DNA of 23,935 nt from Pseudomonadota bacterium (GTDB lineage Bacteria > Bdellovibrionota_C > UBA2361 > OMIW01). Numbering within the stretch: the stretch's first letter is position 1; every line of letters begins with the position of its first letter. Position numbers and translations under genes: made by a program. Under the pieces are notes generated by a model, which was not told where the DNA came from, did no database searches, and saw only the letters and a list, made by a program, of their open reading frames with translations. This document shows, piece by piece, positions 14,651 through 22,384 of this stretch. The DNA is taken from contig OMIW01000170.1 in NCBI GenBank assembly GCA_900299205.1, forward strand, positions 1 through 23,935, in the 5' to 3' direction.

Positions 14651-15661
14651 ATGAGCGCTGTTCCCTCATCCAAGCCGTGCGCCACCGTCCGTCAAACCCT
14701 TGAGCGACTTATTCGCAAAGGCCGGCTTCCCTCTGCGCTTCTCTTTCATGGCGAGCGAGGGATCGGAAAGGCGCGGCTGGCCCTCCACCTTGCAAAGGGG
14801 TTACTTTGTCTGACATCAGCAGAGGAGCGGACATCCAGAACGACCCTTGGGTGCGATCAATGCCGTAACTGTCACCTCGTTGACTCGGGCATCCATCCCG
14901 ATCTGCATCAACTTGATTTCTCCGACTCTGATACCTGGACCACGGCGGCTTTTCGATCATTTCTCGGCACACTCGCGATGCGAACAGTTGATGGAGGTCC
15001 ACGGATTATTATTTTCAATTTTGCTGAGTCGATGTCGCTCCAATCCGCGAACGCGCTTCTAAAATCACTCGAAGAGCCCCGTTCAGGGACGCATTTCATA
15101 CTCGTGACCGCTGCTCCCACCCTCCTTCCGGCAACGATTCTCTCGCGATGCCAACCGTTCTACTTTGCCCCGTTTTGGTCGAGAGGGGGTACATCTGAAA
15201 CCCTCTCCTTAGCTCCTCACACTGACCCATCAATCGAGGACCCTATCACCATCATTGCGCGCATGGCGGAGGGCTCCTCAACGGTAGCGACGCTGCTGTC
15301 AGAACATCAACAGCTCGTGACTCTTATCTGTGCGGGGGTTGATGCAGTCCTTTCGGGAGGGTCATCAGATGCGGTCTTGCATGCTCGAGAGTTAGCGCAG
15401 AAAAAGGATGACATTGGAGTAAAACTTCTCATACTCCAGCGATACCTCCGGTGCCTCATGCGAGACAGCGGCTCTGCACCCCTTCAACGACGACTTGCTA
15501 TCGCCTTAACGAATGCCCTAACCGCCGAGCGTCTCATCGTTGACCGCAATCTCGGCGCCGTATCTGTCTTAACCGCAGTTCTCGATTCACTATCACCCGA
15601 AGCAGCCACCCAACCGTGGGCGGTCAATCGCGAGCAGCTCCTCTCCTCGTATACCCTGTGA
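14651..15661 (+). CDS. holB: DNA polymerase III subunit delta'
   Basis: The product (336 aa from ATG 14651) is the rigid stator of the clamp loader. It has a Walker A-like GERGIGKA (34-41), a four-Cys zinc module (Cys53, Cys68, Cys71, Cys74, the last three in CDQCRNC), and the delta'/RFC signature NALLKSLEEP followed by SRCQPF. ATG 14651 is preferred, with AGG two bases upstream; an in-frame TTG at 14627 would add eight residues and lie only two bases after the tmk stop, but has no ribosome-binding site. The TGA stop forms part of a perfect extended -10 element (separate entry). Co-transcription with tmk is likely. Confidence 0.92.
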   Translation: MSAVPSSKPCATVRQTLERLIRKGRLPSALLFHGERGIGKARLALHLAKGLLCLTSAEERTSRTTLGCDQCRNCHLVDSGIHPDLHQLDFSDSDTWTTAAFRSFLGTLAMRTVDGGPRIIIFNFAESMSLQSANALLKSLEEPRSGTHFILVTAAPTLLPATILSRCQPFYFAPFWSRGGTSETLSLAPHTDPSIEDPITIIARMAEGSSTVATLLSEHQQLVTLICAGVDAVLSGGSSDAVLHARELAQKKDDIGVKLLILQRYLRCLMRDSGSAPLQRRLAIALTNALTAERLIVDRNLGAVSVLTAVLDSLSPEAATQPWAVNREQLLSSYTL

Positions 15662-15667
15662 TATAAT
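15659..15667 (+). promoter_or_regulatory. Perfect extended -10 promoter element at the end of holB
   Basis: TGATATAAT matches the extended -10 consensus TGnTATAAT exactly, and its TGA is the holB stop codon. No good -35 lies 17 bases upstream, as is usual for extended -10 promoters. Transcription would start near 15674, giving a leader of about 100 bases before the tRNA-binding protein gene and tatD. Confidence 0.5.
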
Positions 15668-15771
15668 TCCTTGGCGCTAACAACTCGGGAAAATGTCCAC
15701 TTACGGAGTGAGCACTCATCCGACCAGCACTAAATCGACTTCCGACAAACCGTATTCGAGAGGTACCCCTT

Positions 15772-16179
15772 ATGTCCACTGAACCGCTAATTGTTGAAAC
15801 GACCCCCTCTGAGCCGCCTGCGACGCCCCCGGCCCCGACCACTCCTCTTATCTCGATTGACGATTTCATGAAGGTTGAGCTTCGAGTCGGGCAGATCGTA
15901 TCTGCGGAGCGGGTGCCCAAATCGAAAAAGCTGCTAAAACTTCAGGTTTCCCTCGGAGAATTACTCGGCAGCCGTCAGATCCTCGCGGGCATCGGCACCC
16001 ATTATGAACCCGACGTTCTTGTTGGCCGTCGCGTCGCAATTGTTGCGAACCTAACTCCCGCAAAGCTGATGGGCCTCGAAAGCCAGGGAATGCTCCTTGC
16101 AGGGTCTTCAGAGGACGACTCGGTGCTCGCCGTTTTAGAGCCCGATTGCCATCTTCCATTGGGGGCTCGCATTCGATGA
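15772..16179 (+). CDS. Free-standing MetG C-terminal-type tRNA-binding protein
   Basis: The 135-aa product is an OB-fold tRNA-binding domain (Trbp111/CsaA/MetG-beta type). After a Pro/Thr-rich linker-like N-terminus (about 1-27), residues 28-135 match the appended C-terminal domain of bacterial methionyl-tRNA synthetase: ISIDDFMKVELRVGQI, VPKSKKLLKLQV, then ILAGIG, ANLTPAKLMGLESQGMLLA. That domain dimerises MetRS and raises tRNA affinity. Here it has its own start (GAGAGG eight bases before the ATG) and no synthetase body lies nearby, so it should act in trans, either with MetG encoded elsewhere or as a general tRNA-binding protein. It overlaps tatD by four bases. Confidence 0.88.
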   Translation: MSTEPLIVETTPSEPPATPPAPTTPLISIDDFMKVELRVGQIVSAERVPKSKKLLKLQVSLGELLGSRQILAGIGTHYEPDVLVGRRVAIVANLTPAKLMGLESQGMLLAGSSEDDSVLAVLEPDCHLPLGARIR

Positions 16180-16991
16180 TGTCCGGCTCGTCTCCCGCTG
16201 ATATCCGACTGATTGACACGCACGTCCATCTCGATGCTCCTCCCTACGACGGGGACCGTGAAGGAGTAATTGAGCGGGCTATCGAGCAGGGGGTGACCCG
16301 TATGATCACGATCGGCTCGGGGTACGGCATCGAATCGGCGGGGCGTGCCATCTCGATAGCTGAGCAGCATCATGGTACCGTTTGGTGTTCGGTCGGAGTC
16401 CATCCGCTTGATGCGAGCTGTCCGATAACCGACGACAGCCTCGCCCTTCTCGAAAAACGAGCATCCCACCCCCAGGTGGTCGCGATCGGTGAGACGGGGA
16501 TAGACCTCCACTGGAACAAAGACCCACTACCTCGACAAGAGGAGTGGTTTGTCAGCCAAATACAGCTCGCCCGTCGGGTCGGTAAGCCGCTCATCGTCCA
16601 TTCCCGCGAGGCAGGAGAACACTGCATTCGACTCATTCAGGAGCATGGAGGTGATGCGGTAGGGGGTGTTTTTCATTGCTTCTCTGAGAATGCATCCTTC
16701 GCGGCCCGACTCCGAGAGCTCAACTTTCTGGTCTCGTTTACCGGAGTTCTTACCTTTAAAAAAGCTGAGGCCACCCGCGCAATCGCGGCACAAATCCCTC
16801 TCTCTCAGATTATGGTCGAGACGGATGGCCCGTATATGGCCCCCGAACCTCATCGGGGCAAACGATGTGAACCCGCCTTTACCCGTTTCACCGCTGAATG
16901 GCTCGCCAAAGCGCACAACGTTTCGTTTGAAGAGGTTGCAGCGACCACCACCCTCAACGCAGAGCGGCTCTTTTCTCTCGCCCATTCGTAA
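16176..16991 (+). CDS. tatD: TatD-family metal-dependent deoxyribonuclease
   Basis: The product (271 aa) is a TIM-barrel hydrolase with 3'-5' exonuclease activity in studied members. Metal ligands are all visible: His16-x-His18 (IDTHVHLD), Glu106 (GETGID), His142 (IVHSREA), His167 (VFHCFSE) and Asp217 (VETDGPYMAPEP). The usual RGKRNEP reads RGKRCEP. The start is ATG 16176, whose ATGA overlaps the stop of the preceding gene, pointing to translational coupling; ATG 16179 is equally possible. A TTG at 16146 would extend it further but lies inside the neighbour without a ribosome-binding site. The Cu-ATPase gene follows after 29 bases. Confidence 0.94.
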   Translation: MMSGSSPADIRLIDTHVHLDAPPYDGDREGVIERAIEQGVTRMITIGSGYGIESAGRAISIAEQHHGTVWCSVGVHPLDASCPITDDSLALLEKRASHPQVVAIGETGIDLHWNKDPLPRQEEWFVSQIQLARRVGKPLIVHSREAGEHCIRLIQEHGGDAVGGVFHCFSENASFAARLRELNFLVSFTGVLTFKKAEATRAIAAQIPLSQIMVETDGPYMAPEPHRGKRCEPAFTRFTAEWLAKAHNVSFEEVAATTTLNAERLFSLAHS

Positions 16992-17020
16992 GGATAACCA
17001 TATCATCTCCCTCCACCACT

Positions 17021-19189
17021 ATGACCGATAGCCCCCCTTCTCCCGTGAAATGCCGACCCGAAGAGGGAGCCGGCACCTTGCACCGTTACGAGGTCGGAGG
17101 AATGGATTGTGCCTCATGCGCCACCGCCATCGAGCGTGAGCTGCGCAAGCAGGGCGCTCGTGATGTCTCCCTCAATATTCCCCTTCGTACCGTTCTTTTT
17201 ACGATCCCTCCTAGTCGAGACCCCGAGCAGTTCGTCTCTGCCATCGGGAAGATTGGATACTCCCTCATTCCTGTGAGCTCCCAATTCGCTATCTCTCCCT
17301 CAAGCGAACCTCCTCCCATCCGTCATTTCTTAATCGCCTCCCTGCTCACTCTTCCTCTGTGGGCGGGCATGATCATGCACGCTCCCCTTATCCATGAACC
17401 GATTGTCTATCACGCTCTCGGCTTCGCCGTTTGGGCGCTTGGAGCCTCAAAGCTAGGTGGCTCTGCGTTCAGGTCAGCACTTAGTGGCTATCCGACAATG
17501 GAGACCCTGATCATTGGGGGAGCAACAGCGAGCCTCGTTGCGGGGATATTCGCCGATGTCACCCGCTCCGGTATGGGTCATCACCTCAGTGAAACCGCAG
17601 CATCGATTATCACTTTTGCCCTTCTCGGTCAGGTTCTCGAAAAGCGTGCACTGATTCGGACCAACTCGGCGATGGATGACCTCGTTAAGCTCGCGCCGGA
17701 GATCGTCGTTGTCGTCCGCGGCGTCGGTGAGCAGGCAGAAACCGAGCGAGTTCCGTCGGTTCAACTTGTTGTAGGTGACCGAGTTCTTGTCAATGCGGGC
17801 GAAACAATCCCAGGGGACGGCACCATCTACTGGGGTGAGGGGATTACTGATGAATCGATGATGACCGGAGAAGCGATACCGATTCATAGAGGTCGGGGGG
17901 ACTCCGTTATTGCAGGCACGTTGCTCACGTCAGGCTCCATCAAGGTCCGACTGACAAGAGTCGGCGCACAATCAACCCTCGGTCAGATCATCGCCCTCCT
18001 CGCAGACAGCCAGATGCATCGTCCCCCGATTCAACGTATTGGCGACAGAGTGAGTGGCATCTTCATTCCCATCGTTTGTTCGCTCGCAGCCGGAACGATT
18101 CTCATCTCTTGGGCATTTTTTGGAGTTACCTTTCTCGACGCCCTTCTCCGAGGAATCGCCGTTCTGGCTGCATCGTGTCCGTGCGCGGTTGGGCTTGCAA
18201 CCCCAACCGCGGTGTCAGTTGCACTCGGGAGGGCAGCTCGCCACGGAGTCTTGATTAAAGGTGGTGAGATACTCGAAGCTCTCGCATCGATTAGACAGGT
18301 GGGATTTGATAAGACCGGGACCATCACAAATGGGAATTTTACTGTCACCTCGATAAACTGCCCGCTACCTGCAACCGATGAGCTCAGATCGATAATCAGG
18401 ACACTCGAGGCCCACTCAACTCATCCAATAGCCCGCTCCCTCGTTACTCATTTCGCGGATTCCCCCCTCACAGAGCTCACCTCAGTCATCGACAGAAGAA
18501 ACGAGGGTATTACAGGCCGGTCGGCGAACGGAGATACCCTTGAGCTCCGTCCCCAACCTGCATCAAACGATCGCACTGATGCCGCGTTCTCAATAGCTGT
18601 CCTAAAAAATGGAACAATCCTCGGTGAGGTCATGATTGAAGACTCACTCAATTTTGATGCGTCAAGGGTCATGACCACTTTAAGCAAGCAAGGGATCGAA
18701 ACCTTTCTTCTGAGTGGTGATACCACCCATCGAGTTGAGCGGATTGCTCGAACGATAGGGATTTCTTCCTGGCATGCTCATTGTTCCCCGGCTGAAAAAC
18801 TAGACCACATCCGCAAAAGACGGGTATCTTCACCGATTGCATTTGTTGGTGATGGAGTAAACGATTCCCTTGCGCTCACCGAGGCAACCGTCGGTATCGC
18901 GATCCGCGGAGGAGCGGAGACCGCGTTGAAGAGTGGAGATGTGATCCTTCTCGGTCCCCAGCTTCAGCTCATCCCTGCTCTTCTCGAACTCGGAACAGCG
19001 ACCTATCGAACGATTATCGCCAACTTCATTTGGGCGTTCGGATATAACGCCATCGCCATCCCTCTCGCGATGACGGGCGTTATTTCTCCCTCATACGGTG
19101 CACTTGCCATGGCGCTTTCCGACCTCGTGGTAGTGGGAAATTCGCTCCTCCTCAACAAACGCTCTCTGCCCTCGGGTGAGCTCAGCTAA
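17021..19189 (+). CDS. copA: P1B-type copper-transporting ATPase (CopA-like)
   Basis: The 722-aa inner-membrane pump probably exports Cu(I) using ATP. In order: one N-terminal heavy-metal domain with GMDCASC (Cys30, Cys33); membrane helices from about residue 98; actuator TGE motif in DESMMTGEAIP; the transport-site CPC (386-388, in ASCPCAVGLATP); phosphorylated Asp430 in DKTGT; the nucleotide-site HP in THPIA; and GDGVNDS. The last helices carry YNAIAIPLA and an M-x-x-S (MALSDLVVVGN), fitting the P1B-1 copper subgroup. Length is typical. No CueR-like regulator or chaperone gene is seen next to it, and no clear ribosome-binding site. Cu specificity is inferred from motifs. Confidence 0.93.
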   Translation: MTDSPPSPVKCRPEEGAGTLHRYEVGGMDCASCATAIERELRKQGARDVSLNIPLRTVLFTIPPSRDPEQFVSAIGKIGYSLIPVSSQFAISPSSEPPPIRHFLIASLLTLPLWAGMIMHAPLIHEPIVYHALGFAVWALGASKLGGSAFRSALSGYPTMETLIIGGATASLVAGIFADVTRSGMGHHLSETAASIITFALLGQVLEKRALIRTNSAMDDLVKLAPEIVVVVRGVGEQAETERVPSVQLVVGDRVLVNAGETIPGDGTIYWGEGITDESMMTGEAIPIHRGRGDSVIAGTLLTSGSIKVRLTRVGAQSTLGQIIALLADSQMHRPPIQRIGDRVSGIFIPIVCSLAAGTILISWAFFGVTFLDALLRGIAVLAASCPCAVGLATPTAVSVALGRAARHGVLIKGGEILEALASIRQVGFDKTGTITNGNFTVTSINCPLPATDELRSIIRTLEAHSTHPIARSLVTHFADSPLTELTSVIDRRNEGITGRSANGDTLELRPQPASNDRTDAAFSIAVLKNGTILGEVMIEDSLNFDASRVMTTLSKQGIETFLLSGDTTHRVERIARTIGISSWHAHCSPAEKLDHIRKRRVSSPIAFVGDGVNDSLALTEATVGIAIRGGAETALKSGDVILLGPQLQLIPALLELGTATYRTIIANFIWAFGYNAIAIPLAMTGVISPSYGALAMALSDLVVVGNSLLLNKRSLPSGELS

Positions 19190-19223
19190 TTGCCACGAAT
19201 TAAACCATCACGCTATTCTCACC

Positions 19224-20429
19224 ATGCCTGACTCATCTTCCAATACCAACTCCGATTCAAACTACAGCCACGACCATGTCGAGCAGATCGTGCTACCGCA
19301 AGGGATCGTCTATCTCGTCGCCACCGCGCACATTAGCAAGGAAAGTGTTGCTCTTGCCCGTTCAGTAATCGAACGCATTCGTCCTCAATCGGTTGCTGTT
19401 GAATTATGTGATGCACGGATGCGAGCACTACGAGATCCAGAGCGGTGGAAAAAAATGGATGTTGTTGAAGCTATCCGTCAAGGGCGTGGACACCTATTGT
19501 TGAGCCAACTTCTCCTCGCGGCGTTCCAGAAAAAACTCGGCGCGATAACGGAAGTGCGACCCGGAGCCGAAATGCTCGAAGGCGCTGCCGCAGCTGAAGA
19601 GATAGGTGCTCATATTATTCTCGCTGATCGCGCAATCCGTACGACCCTCAAGAGGGTGTGGGCCCATCTCGGTTTCCTCTCGGCGATAAAGCTCCTTTCT
19701 GCAATCGTCGTTGGACTTATCTCGGGAGAACGGGTGAAGCCCGAGGATATCGAAAGGCTTAAACAACGAGATGTCCTTTCCGCCGCGCTCGAGGAATTTG
19801 GCCAGGTATTCCCCGATGTGGAGAGGACCCTCATCGCCGAACGAGACCAGTACATGGCAGAGAAAATCCGCACCGCTCAGCAATATCCCCTCGTTATGGT
19901 GGTGGGTGCTGGGCACCTTCCCGGCATCGCCCGAATCCTCCGCGAACAGATTGCCGTTGACCTCGAGCGACTCGAGGATATCCCGACCGCCAGAAGCATT
20001 GGGCAGGTACTTCGATGGATGATTCCAACGATGATTATCTTCTTTATCCTCCTTGGCCTCTTTCGTTCGGGGCGGGAAACCGGTAGCGCGATGGCACTAT
20101 CATGGGTCGTCGCAACCAGCACCACCGCCGCACTCGGCGCCATCATCGCTCTAGCTCACCCCCTCACGATCCTGATCGCGACCCTCGTCGCTCCCTTCAC
20201 CGCAGTCAATCCCCTCCTCCGCTCAGGGTGGATAGCTGCTCTTGTAGAAGCAACCATCCGCCGACCACGCGTCGGAGATCTCGAGCATATCCTCGATGAC
20301 ATGGGAACCATACAAGGATGGTACCGGAATCGGGTGTGTCGCGTACTGTTAGTGTTGATCGCTGTCAACGTAATCGGGCTCGTTGGCGGAGCCGTGGCCG
20401 TACCGTTGGTGGCTAGGTATGTGTGGTGA
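19224..20429 (+). CDS. TraB/PrgY-family protein with C-terminal membrane domain
   Basis: The product (401 aa from ATG 19224) opens its TraB domain with IVYLVATAHISKESV, then RPQSVAVELCDARMRAL, matching the family's GTAHVS and ELD..R signatures; a GAGHLPGI motif ends the domain. Four membrane segments follow in the C-terminal third (WMIPTMIIFFILLGLF; a TTAALGAIIALAHPL region; LTILIATLVAPF; a final VLLVLIAVNVIGLVGG). PrgY in Enterococcus limits pheromone activity, but bacterial and archaeal homologues are mostly uncharacterised; a metalloprotease-like role has been proposed. A GTG at 19176 would lengthen it by 16 residues and overlap copA by 14 bases. Neither start has a clear ribosome-binding site. 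Confidence 0.88.
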   Translation: MPDSSSNTNSDSNYSHDHVEQIVLPQGIVYLVATAHISKESVALARSVIERIRPQSVAVELCDARMRALRDPERWKKMDVVEAIRQGRGHLLLSQLLLAAFQKKLGAITEVRPGAEMLEGAAAAEEIGAHIILADRAIRTTLKRVWAHLGFLSAIKLLSAIVVGLISGERVKPEDIERLKQRDVLSAALEEFGQVFPDVERTLIAERDQYMAEKIRTAQQYPLVMVVGAGHLPGIARILREQIAVDLERLEDIPTARSIGQVLRWMIPTMIIFFILLGLFRSGRETGSAMALSWVVATSTTAALGAIIALAHPLTILIATLVAPFTAVNPLLRSGWIAALVEATIRRPRVGDLEHILDDMGTIQGWYRNRVCRVLLVLIAVNVIGLVGGAVAVPLVARYVW

Positions 20430-20481
20430 TTTGCTCTCAGGACGAGTAAAGATCGTCACGATGGGCTGTCTTCGACCACTA

Positions 20482-20788
20482 CTAAACCCCTCCCTGACAC
20501 AACGCCATATGCCCGCGATTAACCCGTTGCCTCAGCGATATGGGTAACTGACTCCATACAGAGACATCTACCCGAAAGGGAAGATCTGACTCTTCGAGGT
20601 CAAGATTGATCAGCGCCAACGCCATTTCAGGTATCTCCGAGGAATCGACAATGACTAAGGTCGAGGTCGGAGAGAGCCTTCGGCGATGGAGCCGGCCAGG
20701 ACCCAAATATCAGGACTTTATGGTGTGGCGCAAGACACTGAAGAACCCCCTTCACTAGACGGACATGCGCTTCATCAACAAGAGCCAT
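20482..20788 (-). pseudogene. MntA-like minimal nucleotidyltransferase (antitoxin of a HEPN-MNT pair), one frameshift
   Basis: From ATG 20788 the frame reads MALVDEAHVRLVKGVLQCL, then VLIFGSW and SDLDL, forming the full GS-x10-D-x-D nucleotidyltransferase signature. It loses frame at about 20656-20658. The neighbouring frame continues exactly where the family would: VIVDSSEIP, then LEESDLPFRVDVSVW and a final SLRQRVN, to a TAG at 20482. Removing one base restores about 101 codons, the normal length of MntA-type proteins. These act as antitoxins that AMPylate the HEPN toxin. A HEPN remnant lies 24 bases upstream on the same strand. One lesion with an otherwise complete gene suggests recent decay, or a sequence error. 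Confidence 0.75.
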
Positions 20789-20812
20789 CCGACGATTCGA
20801 AATTTCTGGATG

Positions 20813-20992
20813 TCAATCTCTCATACAGCCCTCGAGCTCACGCTTGAGCATTTTCCAGCTCAGATCAAAACAATACTCAAACCGGTGGATAGCAGTATCG
20901 CGCAACTATTCATCATTCGGAGCAGCTTGTGACCGGGTAAGAGCAAGGTTAAGTCTCGATATTGCTTTATCAAATGATGACAGAGCCAACAT
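20813..20992 (-). pseudogene. HEPN toxin remnant (HI0074/HepT-like), stop-interrupted and truncated
   Basis: From ATG 20992 one frame reads LSSFDKAISRLNLAL, then NDE, an in-frame TAG (20906-20908), and LRDTAIHRFEYCFDLSWK followed by MLKRELE, ending at a TGA at 20813. This matches the N-terminal half of HI0074-type 'nucleotidyltransferase substrate-binding' HEPN proteins (RDAAIQRFEYTFELAWK.LK). The family's C-terminal half of roughly 70-80 residues, with the catalytic R-x4-6-H RNase motif, is missing, and the MNT gene begins 24 bases later. So the toxin is dead twice over: a premature stop and a deletion. The order HEPN then MNT on one strand is a known layout. Confidence 0.75.
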
Positions 20993-21253
20993 AGTTGGTC
21001 TTTCTGCTTGTCATGAGGCGTCGGCAGCTTGCACCAAGCAGCCCCGTTGAACTCGCATGGTCTTGGCGCCCTCGATTCGCGTATCGAGATCATATTGGTG
21101 AAACGATGACGTCGAAGCGCTCCCCCCCTTGCTTCGGACTTGGCCACCCTTTGTGACTTTTCAAGCGCCTAAAATCGCAAACAAAATATGCGACCTCAGA
21201 TCATCCCCCTTCGCGCTTGAATCAAAGCCCCCTCTATCGGTACCATATCATCC
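20993..21253. other. Gap upstream of kdsD and of the HEPN remnant; one hairpin
   Basis: No gene is visible. A 9-bp stem with one mismatch, GGCAGCTTG and CAAGCAGCC (21023-21043), closes on a three-base loop, about 30 bases upstream of the HEPN start. A C7 run lies near 21122. This divergent region should hold the kdsD promoter, but I see no convincing -35/-10 pair. Confidence 0.4.
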
Positions 21254-22324
21254 ATGACCACAACAAAACGCCCCCACCTCTCCCTCGCCACCAACGACGC
21301 AGATTCATCCCCCGACGTCTCTCAATCAACAATCACCGACATCGCCCGTGCGGTCCTCGATACCCAGTCCCGCGCCCTTAATACGGTTGCGTCTCACCTT
21401 TCCACCTCTTTCGAAGATACCGTCGCAGCGATCCTCCAGTGTCATACCGAGCAAGGTAGGGTTATCGCCACGGGTATTGGTAAGGCTGGACACATCGCCC
21501 AAAAATTCTCAGCCACCCTCGCAAGCGTTGGGATCAGCTCATTTTTCATCAACCCAGCGGAGGCACTACACGGCGACATCGGCCGAGTTGCTCTCGGAGA
21601 TAGTGCGATAGTCTTTTCATTCTCGGGGGAATCTCACGAAATCGTATCTCTCATTCCGCGACTCAGAGAACGCTCCTGCAAAATCCTGGGAATAACCAAA
21701 TCAAAGGAGTCTTCACTCGGACGGCTGAGCGATCAGGTAATCGAGCTCGGTGCTATCGAAGAGTGTCCTCCCCTCCACATCGCCCCGACCACGAGCACAA
21801 CGGTCATGCTCGCCATTTCCGACGCAATCGCCATGGCGAGCTGTGTCGTACGGGGATTTGACCGCACTCAGTACGGACGCCTCCACCCGGCGGGAGACAT
21901 TGGTCGCAGGCTCGTTCAAGTCTCTGAGGTGATGCGGGTAGGTGAGTACCTCTGTATCGTCGAAGAAACCTCATCAGTAAGAGATGTGATTGCAGCTTTT
22001 TGTCGGACCCCTCGGAGCCCAGGCGCGGCAGCGGTGATTGCGAAAACGGGAAAGCTCGCGGGAATTTTTACTGATGGAGACTTAAGGAGATTGCTGATCC
22101 GTGACTCCGATCTCCTCGATAAGCCCGTCAGTACCGTGATGGGGAAAAACCCCAAGGTAATTCCCCCTACCGCCTCTGTTCGCGAAGCACTGGACCTGAT
22201 TACTCAGATCCAGGTCGATCAGCTTCTCGTTGTGGGAGATTCGGGAGGGCCAGTGGGATTGGTAGATATTCAGGATCTCGCCGGTTTTTTGCGAGGAGAG
22301 CCGGTTGTTGGATCGAATGGATGA
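21254..22324 (+). CDS. kdsD: D-arabinose-5-phosphate isomerase (SIS plus two CBS domains)
   Basis: The 356-aa product interconverts ribulose-5-phosphate and arabinose-5-phosphate, the first committed precursor of KDO for LPS. The SIS domain (about 45-200) has TGIGKAGHIAQKFSATLASVG (listed in part: Lys77), PAEALHGDIG (His106) and FSFSGES (122-127). APTTSTTVMLAISDAIA follows, then YGRLHPAGDIGRRL with the conserved His211. Two CBS domains fill about 225-350 (VRDVIAAFC with GIFTDGDLRRLL, and VREALDLI with GLVDIQDL). It has a polar extension of about 25 residues at the N-terminus compared with E. coli KdsD. No other LPS gene is adjacent, so KdsD and KpsF naming cannot be separated by context. Confidence 0.92.
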   Translation: MTTTKRPHLSLATNDADSSPDVSQSTITDIARAVLDTQSRALNTVASHLSTSFEDTVAAILQCHTEQGRVIATGIGKAGHIAQKFSATLASVGISSFFINPAEALHGDIGRVALGDSAIVFSFSGESHEIVSLIPRLRERSCKILGITKSKESSLGRLSDQVIELGAIEECPPLHIAPTTSTTVMLAISDAIAMASCVVRGFDRTQYGRLHPAGDIGRRLVQVSEVMRVGEYLCIVEETSSVRDVIAAFCRTPRSPGAAAVIAKTGKLAGIFTDGDLRRLLIRDSDLLDKPVSTVMGKNPKVIPPTASVREALDLITQIQVDQLLVVGDSGGPVGLVDIQDLAGFLRGEPVVGSNG

Positions 22325-22369
22325 ATTCAATGACGATTCTTGTAATCCAGATTTTCGGATGGCATGTGC

Positions 22370-22376
22370 AAGGAGG
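22370..22376 (+). promoter_or_regulatory. Ribosome-binding site that fixes the start of the TerB-like gene
   Basis: AAGGAGG lies eight bases before ATG 22385. The in-frame ATG at 22364 lies upstream of this site and has no ribosome-binding site of its own, so 22385 is the real start. Confidence 0.85.
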
Positions 22377-22384
22377 AAAGTGAA

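Noticed and set aside
16146-16175. TTG start upstream of tatD
   Set aside because: No ribosome-binding site; the ATGA overlap at 16176 gives a normal TatD N-terminus.
21023-21052. Integron attC-like site (hairpin followed by GTTGAAC)
   Set aside because: GTTGAAC fits the R' core, but no matching R'' core lies at a suitable distance, there is no integrase, and no second site was seen.
20860-21147. A 95-codon minus-strand frame over the HEPN remnant
   Set aside because: It is the wrong frame: the HEPN-like residues appear only in the adjacent frame, and this one shows no family features.
22364-22384. Upstream ATG for the TerB-like gene
   Set aside because: It precedes the AAGGAGG that clearly serves ATG 22385.
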